DNA of 64,000 nt from Mycobacterium neglectum (GCF_002591975.1 NZ_NVQE01000001.1:310001-374000), one strand, 5' to 3'; counted from the stretch's first letter, positions 43,751 to 53,348 are shown. Notes: generated from the sequence alone by a model not told the origin. Made by a program: numbers and translations.

Positions 43751-44611
43751 GTGACCGAATCCGGCGCTCCACGCGTGGCCGTCTACCTCGATTTCGACAA
43801 CATCGTCATCTCTCGGTACGACCAGATCCACGGGCGCAGCTCGTTTCAGCGCGACAGAACGGCGGGATTTCACACCAAGCCCGGCCGCCTCACCGAGGCG
43901 ACCGTCGACGTCAGCGCCATCATCGACTTCGCCTCCTCGTTCGGCACGCTGGTGCTGACGCGGGCCTACGCCGACTGGTCGGCCGACGTCAACGCCGAAT
44001 ACCAGGGTCAGCTCGTCGGCCGCGCGGTCGACCTGGTCCAGCTGTTTCCCGCCGCCGCGTACGCCAAGAACGGTGCCGACATCCGGTTGGCGGTCGACGC
44101 GGTGGAGGACATGTTCCGGCTGCCCGACCTCACCCACGTCGTCATCGTCGCCGGCGACTCCGACTACATCCCGTTGGCGCAACGCTGCAAACGGCTCGGC
44201 CGCTACGTCGTCGGCATCGGTATCACCGGTTCGATCAGCAAGTCACTGACTGCCGCGTGCGACGAGTTCGTCACCTACGACGCGCTGCCGGGTGTGCCGG
44301 TGACCGAGCCGTCCAAGAAGAAGCCGCGCAAGAAGGCCGCCGACGGTGACTCCGAACCCGACGGGCCCGACCCCCAGGCCGCCGCGACCGCACTTCTGGA
44401 GCGGGCGCTGCGGATCGGCCACGAGAAGGACGACGCCGACTGGCTGCACAACTCCGCGGTCAAGGCGCAGATGAAGCGGATGGACCCGTCATTCTCGGAG
44501 AAGTCGCTGGGATTCCGCTCGTTCAGCGACTTCCTGCGCTCCCACGCCGAGGTGGCCGAGCTCGATGAGAGCAGCACCACCCGCATGGTCCGGCTCAAGG
44601 TTGCGGAATGA
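43751..44611 (+). CDS. NYN-domain nuclease-like protein with OST-HTH/LOTUS domain
   Basis: 286 residues. The N-terminal NYN/PIN-like domain (about 1-170) has VAVYLDFDNIVIS (acidic Asp pair), KNGADIRLAVDAVEDM and VVIVAGDSDYIPLAQRCKRLGRYVVGIG, which together make a metal-binding ribonuclease site. A charged Lys-rich linker follows, then a C-terminal OST-HTH/LOTUS-like RNA-binding domain (DADWLHNSAVKAQMKRMDPSFSEKSLGFRSFSDFLRS). It probably cuts or binds structured RNA. The GTG at 43751 is 100 bp from the divergent tRNA-Thr. Confidence 0.88.
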   Translation: MTESGAPRVAVYLDFDNIVISRYDQIHGRSSFQRDRTAGFHTKPGRLTEATVDVSAIIDFASSFGTLVLTRAYADWSADVNAEYQGQLVGRAVDLVQLFPAAAYAKNGADIRLAVDAVEDMFRLPDLTHVVIVAGDSDYIPLAQRCKRLGRYVVGIGITGSISKSLTAACDEFVTYDALPGVPVTEPSKKKPRKKAADGDSEPDGPDPQAAATALLERALRIGHEKDDADWLHNSAVKAQMKRMDPSFSEKSLGFRSFSDFLRSHAEVAELDESSTTRMVRLKVAE

Positions 44612-44731
44612 CTCCGCTGTTGGAGCTAGCGGCGAAATCGACACCAGGGTTGTGGATCGCAGGCACCACTTCGAATAAGCGGCCATGGTGTCAAACTCGC
44701 GCATAGCAGCCGACTGAATAGTCTGAATCCC

Positions 44732-45442
44732 ATGACGGATCGCTTGTACTTTCGCCAGCTGCTCTCCGGCCGGGATTTCGCCGCAGGCGACGTGATCGCC
44801 GAGCAGATGCGCAACTTCGCCTATCTCATCGGCGACCGCGAGACCGGCGATTGCGTCGTCGTCGATCCGGCGTATGCGGCGGGTGACCTGGTTGACGCGC
44901 TGGAGGCCGACGGCATGCACCTCTCGGGCGTGCTGGTCAGCCACCACCACCCCGACCATGTCGGCGGCTCGATGATGGGATTCGAACTGAAGGGCCTCGC
45001 CGAGCTGCTCGAGCGGGTCAGCGTGCCCGTGCACGTCAACAGCGTTGAGGCCGAATGGGTTTCACGAGTCACCGGGATCGCCCGCAGCGAGCTGACCGAC
45101 CATCAGCATGGCGATGTGATCAAGGTCGGCGACATCGACATCGAGCTTCTCCATACTCCTGGCCACACCCCGGGAAGCCAGTGCTTCCTGCTGGACGGCC
45201 GACTTGTCGCGGGCGACACGCTGTTTCTGGAGGGCTGCGGTCGTACCGACTTCCCCGGTGGCGATGTCGACGAGATGTTCCGCAGCCTGCAGGCGCTGGC
45301 TCAGCTGTCCGGCGATCCGACCGTCTTTCCTGGCCACTGGTATTCGCAGGAGCCCAGTGCGGCGCTTTCAGAGGTGCGGCGCACCAATTACGTATATCGC
45401 GCCAGCAATCTGGATCAGTGGCGCATGTTGATGGGCGGTTGA
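44732..45442 (+). CDS. Metallo-beta-lactamase-fold hydrolase (glyoxalase II-like, Rv0634c homologue)
   Basis: 236 residues. SHHHPDHVGGS is the HxHxDH zinc motif; other ligands lie in HTPGHTPGS, VAGDTLFLEGCGRTDFPG and VFPGHW. The GRTDFPGG stretch and the last His point to the glyoxalase II/persulfide dioxygenase branch, acting on thioesters or persulfides of mycothiol. It is 120 bp after the NYN gene. Confidence 0.9.
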   Translation: MTDRLYFRQLLSGRDFAAGDVIAEQMRNFAYLIGDRETGDCVVVDPAYAAGDLVDALEADGMHLSGVLVSHHHPDHVGGSMMGFELKGLAELLERVSVPVHVNSVEAEWVSRVTGIARSELTDHQHGDVIKVGDIDIELLHTPGHTPGSQCFLLDGRLVAGDTLFLEGCGRTDFPGGDVDEMFRSLQALAQLSGDPTVFPGHWYSQEPSAALSEVRRTNYVYRASNLDQWRMLMGG

Positions 45443-45601
45443 GCGCTGCGGATTCGTTGTCGTAGCTGGCAAGGTCGCCGCCAACCTCGTTAGGCACTCC
45501 GGTCTCTGCTTACCCAGCGTCCTGGGCTTTTCCAGCAAATGACGCGAGCGCAAATTTCTCTGATTCTGTAGCGGCGGACGGACCGTGATATACGTCGGTA
45601 C

Positions 45602-46564
45602 GTGGAACGGGTCGATTTCCGGGCACTCAGCGTGACCGACGTATCGCCCAGTGGGTGGACTGCACTGGCTGCGTGGGTGGCGGTCATGGTGCTCATTGCG
45701 GCATTGGTATACGCGTGGCGGGCCTACCAACGGGCCAGAACACACGCCGAAGAGCTGATGCAGCCCAACGTGGCGATGTACATGGAGCCGGCCGCCAACG
45801 ACTGGCATCTCGTCGAACTCGTCGTCAAGAACTTCGGTCAGACCGCGGCGTACAGCATCCGATTCGAGTGGGCGCATCCTCCAACCGTCGGCAAGTACGA
45901 GAACGTGTACGAGGATCGCTACGTCGACATCGTGCCGCTGAATCTCCCGGCAGAGATCCCGTACCTGGCGCCGTCGCAGGAGTTCCGGATCGTGTGGGAT
46001 TCGGCGCTGGACCGCCGCGAACTCGGAGAGACCATCGCGTCCCGCTTCGACGGCGCAGTCACCTACTTCGACAAGCCCACGAGTAAGGGATCGAAGCGGG
46101 CCGGACGTCAGTTCCGGTCGGCGGCCGTATTGGACTGGGCCACACTGCATCCCGTCGAGCGGCTGCAGTTGCTGACCACCCATGATCTGGCCCGGCAGGA
46201 GAAGCAGAAGCTCGAACTGCTGCGCAATCTGTTGACGTACTACCACTACGCGGCAAGCGAGAGTCGCGAAGAGGTCCTGCGCAGCGAGATCAACAGGGTG
46301 CGCACCGCCGCCGACAAGATGCGCGAGCGCCTGTCCACCGCCCAGGCGAAAGCACCCGCTGCGGAAAGCGCGCCACCGCCACCGCCACCGCGACGGGAGG
46401 CTCCGCCGCGGAAGGCTTCGTTCAATGCGCCCCTGCGCGAGGTGCCGTTCGACGGCCCGGCGGCAGCGGATGTCCCCAAGGACAACGGAGCGGACTACGA
46501 CGACGATGACGCCCAGACCCAGGTGATCAACGGTGGTCCCCGGCACCGGCGCGATCTCGCTTAG
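45602..46564 (+). CDS. Hypothetical single-pass membrane protein
   Basis: 320 residues, family not recognised. A transmembrane helix spans about 19-41 (WTALAAWVAVMVLIAALVYAW). A beta-rich cytoplasmic part follows (LVELVVKNFGQTAAYSIRFEW), like phage- or DUF-type membrane-linked domains. The C-terminal 100 residues include a coiled stretch, a run of six prolines and a charged tail (DYDDDDAQTQV). The start is the GTG at 45602. Confidence 0.65.
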   Translation: MERVDFRALSVTDVSPSGWTALAAWVAVMVLIAALVYAWRAYQRARTHAEELMQPNVAMYMEPAANDWHLVELVVKNFGQTAAYSIRFEWAHPPTVGKYENVYEDRYVDIVPLNLPAEIPYLAPSQEFRIVWDSALDRRELGETIASRFDGAVTYFDKPTSKGSKRAGRQFRSAAVLDWATLHPVERLQLLTTHDLARQEKQKLELLRNLLTYYHYAASESREEVLRSEINRVRTAADKMRERLSTAQAKAPAAESAPPPPPPRREAPPRKASFNAPLREVPFDGPAAADVPKDNGADYDDDDAQTQVINGGPRHRRDLA

Positions 46565-46649
46565 CTTGGCTTTCGTTTAGGAGCCTTGGCTTTCGTAACA
46601 CTGTTTCGTAACATCGATCTGGAAACTCGACGCACTCAAAGGAGAGGCG

Positions 46650-47348
46650 ATGACCAGCCCGGTTGGCTACGAGCTCAACGATTCAGTCGCGACGATCACC
46701 ATGGACGACGGCAAAGTCAATGTGCTGGGTCCCGACATGCAGGCCGCGATCAACGTGGCCCTCGACCGCGCCGAGAAGGACTCCGCGAAGGCCGTCGTGC
46801 TCGCGGGCAATGACCGCGTGTTCAGCGGCGGATTCGACCTCGCGGTATTCCAGTCGGGCGACCCGCAGGCGGCGCACAACATGTTGGCCGGCGGCTTCGA
46901 GCTGTCGGTGCGATGCCTGACGTTCCCCGCGCCGGTGATCATGGCCGCGACGGGCTCGGCGATCGCGATGGGGTCGTTCCTGCTGCTGTCGGGCGACCAC
47001 CGGGTCGGGCAGCCGAAGACCAAATGCCAGGCGATCGAGGTGGCCATCGGGATGACGATTCCGATCTCGGCGATCGAGATCATGCGGATGCGGTTGACGC
47101 CCGCGGCGTTCCAACGCGGCACGGCACTGGCATCGATCTACGTCGGCGACGAGACGATCACCGCGGGCTGGCTGGACGAGATCGTCGAAAAGGACCAGGT
47201 ACTCGCCAGCGCCCAGGCCGCCGCAGCCGCGGCGGCGCAGTTGCACACCGGCGCACATGTAGCGACCAAACTCAAGGCCCGCGAATCGGCGTTGCAGGCG
47301 ATCCAGGCCGGAATCGACGGTTTGGCAACGGAATTCAGCCTCGGCTAG
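46650..47348 (+). CDS. echA3: Enoyl-CoA hydratase/isomerase EchA3-like
   Basis: 232 residues, a short crotonase-fold protein. It has ATITMDDGKVNVLGPDMQAAI, VFSGGFDLAVFQSGDP (oxyanion region) and GSAIAMGSFLLLSGDHRVG. The usual catalytic Glu pair of true hydratases is not obvious, as in H37Rv EchA3 (Rv0632c), so its reaction is uncertain. It lies next to a TetR gene that overlaps none of it but starts 9 bp later. Confidence 0.88.
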   Translation: MTSPVGYELNDSVATITMDDGKVNVLGPDMQAAINVALDRAEKDSAKAVVLAGNDRVFSGGFDLAVFQSGDPQAAHNMLAGGFELSVRCLTFPAPVIMAATGSAIAMGSFLLLSGDHRVGQPKTKCQAIEVAIGMTIPISAIEIMRMRLTPAAFQRGTALASIYVGDETITAGWLDEIVEKDQVLASAQAAAAAAAQLHTGAHVATKLKARESALQAIQAGIDGLATEFSLG

Positions 47349-47357
47349 GCCGCTGAG

Positions 47358-47948
47358 ATGCCCAGGGCCAAGCAACGCACGCCCGAACTGCGCGAGCACC
47401 TGCTGGAGGTCGCGGTAGCGACGCTGGCCGCCGAGGGCTTCTCGGGGTTCACGACGCGACGGGTGGCCGAGCGGGCGGGCACGTCGGTGCCCGCGGTCTA
47501 CGAGCTGTTCACCGACAAGGCCGGCCTGGTGCGGGCGATGTTCTTCGAGGGCTTCCGGCTGCTCGGCGCTGAGCTGGCAAAGGTGCCGGTCACCGACGAT
47601 CCACTCGACGATCTGGAACGGCTGGTGCCGGTGTTCCGGCACTTTTGCCGCGCCTATCCGAGGCTGGCGCAGGTGATGTTCTCGCGGCCGTTCATGGACT
47701 TCGAGCCGGGACCCGACGAGCTGGCGGCGGGAGCATCGGTGCGCGAAGTGTTCATCGGCCGGATCCAGCGGTGCGTCGATGCGGGGCTGCTGTCGGGCGA
47801 CGTCACGGACATCGCGCACGTGCTGCTCGCATTGGCGCAGGGATTGGCTGTGCAGGAGTTGGGCCGCTGGCTTGGCCCGTCGGGGCCGTCAGTCGAGCGA
47901 CGATGGAAGCTGGGCGTCGAGTCGCTGCTAGCGGGCTTCCGCGGCTGA
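47358..47948 (+). CDS. TetR-family regulator
   Basis: 196 residues. TetR N-terminal helix-turn-helix: HLLEVAVATLAAEGFSGFTTRRVAERAGTSVPAVYELFTDKAGLVRAMF. The C-terminal part (RLAQVMFSRPFMDFEPGPDEL, then LLALAQGLAVQELGRWLG) resembles the TetR_C_13/WHG type. It starts 9 bp after echA3, so it may regulate that gene or fatty-acid metabolism. Confidence 0.9.
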   Translation: MPRAKQRTPELREHLLEVAVATLAAEGFSGFTTRRVAERAGTSVPAVYELFTDKAGLVRAMFFEGFRLLGAELAKVPVTDDPLDDLERLVPVFRHFCRAYPRLAQVMFSRPFMDFEPGPDELAAGASVREVFIGRIQRCVDAGLLSGDVTDIAHVLLALAQGLAVQELGRWLGPSGPSVERRWKLGVESLLAGFRG

Positions 47949-47993
47949 CGTTTCGCTTGCGCCAATGGAATCGAGCCCGGCAGCCTCGAACTT

Positions 47994-48007
47994 GGGGCAA
48001 TTGCCCC
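47994..48007. promoter_or_regulatory. Perfect 14-bp palindrome upstream of the 48044 gene
   Basis: GGGGCAATTGCCCC is a perfect dyad 37 bp before the start at 48044 in a 95-bp intergenic region. It is a plausible operator for the adjacent TetR or for the downstream LuxR-domain protein. No promoter motif is clear around it. Confidence 0.55.
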
Positions 48008-48043
48008 ATGTGGCCTCCCGTGCCGTCAACAAATGATGACGGC

Positions 48044-48781
48044 ATGACCACGACACCTCAAGCGGCCGCGACCGCAGCCAGAAACCTGCCCCTCCCCGAC
48101 GGCGACGAGGAACGCGTCGTCGGCTTCGGCGTGATGGGCCTGCCCTTCGCCAACGGGCACTACCTGGCGTTCCGCGACTTCCCCGAGACGTCCTTCTCCC
48201 CCGCCTATCTGTCGGTGTGGCATCGCACCCCGGACGGCGTATGGACGTTCTACGCGACCACGCCCGGCCCGCAGAGCTGCTCGCGCTACTTCAGCTCGGC
48301 CACCCCCGTCGACCCGGTCGTCTGCGACATCACGTCGCGCTGGGTGACGCCGTGGTCCCTCGCGATTTCCATTGACTCAGTGCTGGATTGGCGCGTCGAC
48401 ATCAAAGCCACGCCCGCAACACGACTGATGAGCGCCATCGGATCAAAGCTGCCCGCGGCGATGTCGCGAAGCCGCAAAGTGCTCGCCGCGATGAGCCCCG
48501 CCGTCGGGCCGCTGTTGGGTGTCGGCCGGATCAAGCTGACCGGCAACCTGCCCAACGGTCAGGAGTTCCGGATCGCACCGCGACGGGTGTGGGCGGTCGC
48601 CGACTCGAGCGCCGTCCTGCGCGGCGAGGATCTCGGCTCCGTCGGCCCACATCCCGTGCAGGGCAACCTCGCGGACTTCCAGCTCCCCCAGCGCGGCATC
48701 TGCGTCGTCGCACAGGGCCGTTTCGAGGCGTTCGACGTCGCGCGGCATCGCGACGGCGACCGTCTTGACCTATCCGGCTGA
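48044..48781 (+). CDS. Hypothetical protein, conserved-looking
   Basis: 245 residues, family not recognised. It is rich in Trp/Pro near the middle ([54 protein letters not shown]). It has no signal peptide or clear transmembrane helix and no catalytic motif I know. The ATG at 48044 is used; an in-frame ATG at 48008 overlaps the palindrome. Its stop is 7 bp before the HD-GYP-LuxR gene, which suggests co-transcription. Confidence 0.65.
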   Translation: MTTTPQAAATAARNLPLPDGDEERVVGFGVMGLPFANGHYLAFRDFPETSFSPAYLSVWHRTPDGVWTFYATTPGPQSCSRYFSSATPVDPVVCDITSRWVTPWSLAISIDSVLDWRVDIKATPATRLMSAIGSKLPAAMSRSRKVLAAMSPAVGPLLGVGRIKLTGNLPNGQEFRIAPRRVWAVADSSAVLRGEDLGSVGPHPVQGNLADFQLPQRGICVVAQGRFEAFDVARHRDGDRLDLSG

Positions 48782-48788
48782 CCAACCG

Positions 48789-50381
48789 ATGACAACGGCG
48801 CAGAATCGGCACATGCCCTCCCGGCAGGCGCAGCCAGACCTTCCGACCCGCGCGGAGGTACTGGCGGCGCTGTCGGTGGCCATCGACCTCGGATTGGGGC
48901 AGCCCGCCGAGCACATGCTGCGGTCGGCGCTGATCGCGACGCGGATCGCCGACCGTCTGGGACTTGCTGCATCACAGCGCGATTGCATCTACTACGCCAC
49001 GCTGATCATGTGGATCGGCTGTCACGCCGACTCTCATGAGTACGCGCGCTGGTTCGGTGACGACATCGCGGTGCGTCGCGGCTCCTATCTCGTCGACTGG
49101 TCGGGGCTGCCGTACCAACGCTTCCTGCTGACCAACATCGGCCGCGGCGAGTCGCTACTGTCGCGACTGAAAACCGCGGCGACGCTGTATGCCAATGCAC
49201 GAGGGCATATTTCGCAGCTCATCCACTCACATTGCACGTCGGCGGCGCTGCTGGCCGAACACATCGGGCTTTCCGACGACGTGCAGACCGCGTTGCGGTT
49301 CACCTTCGAACGCTTCGACGGCGGCGGTCTGCCGACCGGGGCGTCCGGCGAGGCCATTCCGATCGAGATGCGGGTGGCCCAGCTCGCCGACATGGTCGAG
49401 GTGCATCAGCGGGAGTACGGGACCGAGGGTGCGGTCGCGATGGCCCGCAGCCGCCGCGGCGGGCAGTTCGATCCGGCCGTGGTCGACGCGTTCGTCGCCG
49501 ACCCGGCCGGCGTGCTCGCGGTGCCGTCGGCCGGCGATGTGTGGGGCACCGCGCTGCAACACGCACCGGATCGCAACACCCGCCTCGACGGCCCGTCACT
49601 GGACGCGCTGCTGGTGGCGCTCGGCGATTTCGTCGACCTCAAATGTCCGTTCACCCTGGGGCATTCACGGAAGGTCGCCCAGCTGGCGGCCGATGGTGCC
49701 GTCAGCGCAGGACTGGACGACGACGCCGTCACGTTGACTCGAAGAGCGGCATGGGTACACGACGTCGGCCGCATCGGGGTGTCGAACCAGATCTGGTCCA
49801 AATCAGGCGATTTGACGATGGCCGAGTTCGAGCGGATGCGGCTGCACCCCTACCTCTCCGAGCGCATCCTGTCGCGGGTGCACGGCCTGAAGGACGTGGC
49901 GGCGGTGGCCACCAATCATCACGAATGCCTCGACGGCTCCGGGTATCCGCGCGGGCTGGCGGCGCGGCAGCTGACGATGCCCGACCGATTGCTGGCGTGC
50001 GCGGTGAGCTATCAGAGCGCGCTCGAACCGCGGCCCTACCGTGAGGCACTCGGGCCGGCCGGTGCCGCACGCCGGCTACGTGAACGCGTCCGCGACGGCG
50101 AGCTGGACTCGGTGGCCGCCGACGCCGTGCTGTACGCCTCCGGTCATGCACCCGACCGGCCGAAGGCACGACCCCACGGGCTGACCGCGCGCGAGGTCGA
50201 GGTGCTCCGACTGGTGGCCCATGGTGCAAGCAACAAGGAGATCGCCGCCAAACTGGTGCTCAGCGAGAAGACGGTCCGCAACCACGTGGAGCGCACGTAC
50301 ACCAAGATCGGCGTCTCGAACCGGATCGGGGCAAGCATGTACGCCCTCGAACACGGACTGGCGGACCCACCCGAGAGTTGA
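48789..50381 (+). CDS. Tandem HD-GYP domain protein with C-terminal LuxR HTH
   Basis: 530 residues. The first HD-GYP half (about 20-220) keeps [32 protein letters not shown] but has lost the HD pair. The second (about 275-440) is intact: [34 protein letters not shown] and [15 protein letters not shown] LuxR helix-turn-helix ([44 protein letters not shown]) ends the protein. It therefore joins a putative cyclic-dinucleotide phosphodiesterase or sensor domain directly to DNA binding, in the cytoplasm. Confidence 0.9.
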   Translation: MTTAQNRHMPSRQAQPDLPTRAEVLAALSVAIDLGLGQPAEHMLRSALIATRIADRLGLAASQRDCIYYATLIMWIGCHADSHEYARWFGDDIAVRRGSYLVDWSGLPYQRFLLTNIGRGESLLSRLKTAATLYANARGHISQLIHSHCTSAALLAEHIGLSDDVQTALRFTFERFDGGGLPTGASGEAIPIEMRVAQLADMVEVHQREYGTEGAVAMARSRRGGQFDPAVVDAFVADPAGVLAVPSAGDVWGTALQHAPDRNTRLDGPSLDALLVALGDFVDLKCPFTLGHSRKVAQLAADGAVSAGLDDDAVTLTRRAAWVHDVGRIGVSNQIWSKSGDLTMAEFERMRLHPYLSERILSRVHGLKDVAAVATNHHECLDGSGYPRGLAARQLTMPDRLLACAVSYQSALEPRPYREALGPAGAARRLRERVRDGELDSVAADAVLYASGHAPDRPKARPHGLTAREVEVLRLVAHGASNKEIAAKLVLSEKTVRNHVERTYTKIGVSNRIGASMYALEHGLADPPES

Positions 50382-50429
50382 GGCATCCGCCCCATGCGTC
50401 GACGGCCCGCCGGGGCGCAAGGTCGAACC

Positions 50430-51179
50430 ATGAACCGATCCCTGGCCGTCGTGTACGGCACGCTGAGCTACACCCTGTTCCTCGTTGTCTTTCTGTACCT
50501 GATCGGATTTGTCGGCGGATTCGTGCCGCGAAGTGTCGACGAAGCCGTCGCCGCCCCGGTGGGGTGGGCGGTGCTGATCGACGTCGCGTTGGTGACGGTT
50601 TTCGCGCTGCAGCACAGCGTGATGGCGCGCCCCGCGTTCAAGAAATGGTGGACCCGCATCGTGCCGGCGCCCATCGAACGGAGCACCTACGTGCTGGCGG
50701 CGAGTCTCGTTCTCGTCGTGATGTTTTGGCAGTGGCGCGAGCTCCCCACCGTCGTCTGGGACGTCACTTGGCAGCCTGCGCGTCTTGGATTGTGGGCGCT
50801 GTTCTGGCTGGGCTGGGCGACGGTGCTGGCATCGACGTTCATGATCAATCACTTCGAGTTGTTCGGGCTGAAGCAGGTGTTCGCGAACTGGCGGGCGCGG
50901 CCGTCGGTCGAGACGGGCTTCCGGACGACGCTGCTCTACCGAGTGGTGCGCCACCCGCTGATGCTGGGCTTCCTCATCGCCTTCTGGGCCGCGCCGACCA
51001 TGACCGCGGGTCACCTGTTGTTCGCCGCGGTGATGACGGGCTACATCCTGCTGGCCCTGCAGATCGAGGAGCACGACCTGATGGCGGCGCTGGGCTCGCA
51101 CTACGCCGAGTACCGCAAGCGGGTCCCCATGCTGATCCCAGGGCTCCGCAGGCGTGACACTGACATGATGGTTGGGTGA
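50430..51179 (+). CDS. NnrU/MddA-type membrane methyltransferase-like protein
   Basis: 249 residues with five to six transmembrane helices (YTLFLVVFLYLIGFVGGFV at the start). The conserved LYRVVRHPLMLGFLIAFWAAP (RHP motif, isoprenylcysteine-type SAM binding) and LLALQIEEHDLMAALGSHYAEYRKRVP place it with MddA-like methanethiol S-methyltransferases and NnrU. The substrate is not proven. The ATG at 50430 is used. Its 3' end overlaps the CorA-like gene by 4 bp. Confidence 0.85.
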   Translation: MNRSLAVVYGTLSYTLFLVVFLYLIGFVGGFVPRSVDEAVAAPVGWAVLIDVALVTVFALQHSVMARPAFKKWWTRIVPAPIERSTYVLAASLVLVVMFWQWRELPTVVWDVTWQPARLGLWALFWLGWATVLASTFMINHFELFGLKQVFANWRARPSVETGFRTTLLYRVVRHPLMLGFLIAFWAAPTMTAGHLLFAAVMTGYILLALQIEEHDLMAALGSHYAEYRKRVPMLIPGLRRRDTDMMVG

Positions 51180-52165
51180 CCGATGTCCGGGGCCGGGTGT
51201 GGCGAGACGGCAAGCCGCAGGAGGACTTCGAGTTCGCGTCGATCTCGGACTATCTCGCCGACGACGACGCGCTGATCTGGTGCGACATCTACGACCCCGA
51301 CCACGCGATCCTCAAGGATCTGGCGCTCGAACTCGATCTCGACAACTGGGCCGTCGAGGACGCAATCGCCGACGCCGAGCGCACCAAGGCCGTCGTCTAC
51401 CGCTCACACACCTTCTTCACGGTGTACAGCGTGGTGATCAAGGATCCGCTGCCCCAGGACGACTCCGAGTCGATCCTGGACATCCACCGCATCTCGGGGT
51501 TCGTGCTGCCGCGCGGACTGATCACGGTGCGATTGTCGCCGCACTTCGACATCGACTCCGTCTCGCAGCGATTCGACGAGCTCGGCGGCCAGGAGTACGG
51601 CGTGGGGGCGCTGGTGCACGGCCTGCTCGACGTCGTCGTCGACGGTCACTTCGACGCGGTGCAGGCGCTCGACGACGGTATCGAGTCGGTCGAGGACGAT
51701 CTCTTCGAGAACAACGTCCGAAAAGGTCTACAGCGAAAGACGTTCCGCCTGCGTAAGGATCTGGTCGAGTTGCGCCGGGTGGTGCTGCCGATGCGCGAGG
51801 TCGTCAACTCGATTCAGCACCGCAGGCTGGACGCCAAAACCTCACCCGAACTCGATCCGCTGTATGCCGACCTGTACGACCACGTGCTGCGCGCGTCGGA
51901 GTGGACAGAATCGTTGCGGGACATGATCACCACGGTGTTCGAAACCAACCTGTCGCTGCAGGATGCCCGGCTGAACACGGTCATGAAGAAGCTCACCGGA
52001 TGGGCGGCGATCATCGCGGTGCCGACGGCGATCACCGGCTTCTACGGACAGAACGTGCTCTACCCCGGCATCGAGACGGTGGGCGGTTTCGTCACCAGCA
52101 CATCGATCATCGTGCTGCTGGTGCTCGTTCTGTACTGGACGTTCAAGCGGAAGGATTGGTTGTGA
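51176..52165 (+). CDS. CorA-like divalent cation transporter with variant GMN motif
   Basis: 329 residues. A large N-terminal cytoplasmic domain (long helix around LRKDLVELRRVVLPMREVVNSI) is followed by two C-terminal transmembrane helices. The pore loop reads AITGFYGQNVLYPG: the signature GMN is GQN here, so the selectivity filter is altered. The ion specificity is uncertain (Mg, Zn or efflux). The GTG at 51176 overlaps the preceding stop. Confidence 0.88.
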   Translation: MTDVRGRVWRDGKPQEDFEFASISDYLADDDALIWCDIYDPDHAILKDLALELDLDNWAVEDAIADAERTKAVVYRSHTFFTVYSVVIKDPLPQDDSESILDIHRISGFVLPRGLITVRLSPHFDIDSVSQRFDELGGQEYGVGALVHGLLDVVVDGHFDAVQALDDGIESVEDDLFENNVRKGLQRKTFRLRKDLVELRRVVLPMREVVNSIQHRRLDAKTSPELDPLYADLYDHVLRASEWTESLRDMITTVFETNLSLQDARLNTVMKKLTGWAAIIAVPTAITGFYGQNVLYPGIETVGGFVTSTSIIVLLVLVLYWTFKRKDWL

Positions 52166-52168
52166 TCG

Positions 52169-53296
52169 CTAGGCCCGCAACAGTTCTTCGGCGCGCCGGT
52201 GGTCCTCGTCGGCGTTGAGGGTCAGCACGCCGACGACGTCACCTCCGGTCTCGTACCAGACCGTGAACCCGTTGTGGTTGTCGACCAGCCGGCAGGTTTC
52301 GTAGTTGCCCCAGCCGCTGTACTTGAGAACCGAATCGCCGATGGTGCAGGAGAATCCGGGCACCTGATCCCAGGAGGCCGAGAACCCGGCGGCGGTGAGT
52401 CCGGCGACGAGGCCCTCGTGCGCGGCGTCGCGCCAGTGCTCGGCGCGGATGCGCCTTCTGGCGGTCACGTTGTGGGCGAGTGCGACGTCGCCCGCGGCAT
52501 AGACGTTGCGCGCCGAGGCGTGCATGTGCTCGTCGACCACGATGCGCCCGTCGCGAGTCTCCAATCCCGCCGACTCGGCCAACCTGATGTCAGGCCGCAT
52601 ACCGGTCGCCGATACGACAAGGTCCGCCTGAACGGTGGTGCCGTCGTCGAGCACCACACACGAGTCGCCGATCTCGGTCACGGTGGTCTCGCCGACGAAG
52701 CCGACTCCGTTGTCGGAGAGGATCTTGACCACGCGCTCACCGGCTTCGAGCCCGAATCGCCGCTGCAGGGGAACGGCTTCCGCGGCCACGAGCGCGGTGT
52801 CCACGCCGCTGGCCGCCAGGCAGGCCGCGGCCTCACAGCCGATCAGACCGCCGCCGATCACGACCGCTGAGTCCGCGTAGCGGGCCGCCATCTTGAGCGC
52901 GACCGCGTCGCCGAACGAACGCAGGGTGAGCGCGGCCTCGGCGCCGGGGATATCCAGCTTGACCGCCGCGGCGCCCGAAGCCACGACGAGGTGCCAGTAG
53001 GGGTAGCGCTGTCCGCCGGCCGTGACCACTTCCTGGCCGGCGGTGTCGATGCGGTCGACGGTGACGCCGCGAATGAGTTCGACGTTGTTGCGGCCGAACC
53101 AACCGGCACTGTGCAGGTCACGCTTGGCCTCGCGCCCGCAGAGATAGCCCTTGCTCAGCGGGGGCCTGGCATACGGCAGCGCGGGGTCGACGGTGAGGAT
53201 GCGCACGGGAATGCCGGGGTGCTTGCTGCGGAACGTCTCCGCCGCGCTCAGCCCCGCGGGACCACTCCCGATGGCGATGAATCCTGGTGCAGCCAC
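52169..53296 (-). CDS. FAD-dependent pyridine nucleotide-disulfide oxidoreductase (ferredoxin reductase-like)
   Basis: 375 residues. FAIGSGPAGLSAAETF-type N-terminal FAD site (FIAIGSGPAGLSAAE), NAD site AVVIGGGLIGCEAAACLAASG, LVVSATGMRPDIRLA and NVYAAGDVALA. This is the layout of reductases that pass electrons from NAD(P)H to ferredoxin or a dioxygenase. The GTG at 53296 with CAGGAAA upstream is preferred over the longer frame. It converges with the CorA-like gene, 3 bp apart. Confidence 0.9.
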   Translation of the reverse strand: MAAPGFIAIGSGPAGLSAAETFRSKHPGIPVRILTVDPALPYARPPLSKGYLCGREAKRDLHSAGWFGRNNVELIRGVTVDRIDTAGQEVVTAGGQRYPYWHLVVASGAAAVKLDIPGAEAALTLRSFGDAVALKMAARYADSAVVIGGGLIGCEAAACLAASGVDTALVAAEAVPLQRRFGLEAGERVVKILSDNGVGFVGETTVTEIGDSCVVLDDGTTVQADLVVSATGMRPDIRLAESAGLETRDGRIVVDEHMHASARNVYAAGDVALAHNVTARRRIRAEHWRDAAHEGLVAGLTAAGFSASWDQVPGFSCTIGDSVLKYSGWGNYETCRLVDNHNGFTVWYETGGDVVGVLTLNADEDHRRAEELLRA

Positions 53297-53348
53297 GTTT
53301 CCTGGGTACCCCGCTGAGGGGTCCGCGACGTGCTTTGTCAGTCTTTTG

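Noticed and set aside
46683..47819. A 378-codon minus-strand open frame across echA3 and tetR
   Set aside because: The plus strand encodes intact crotonase and TetR proteins; the opposite frame has no recognised motif.
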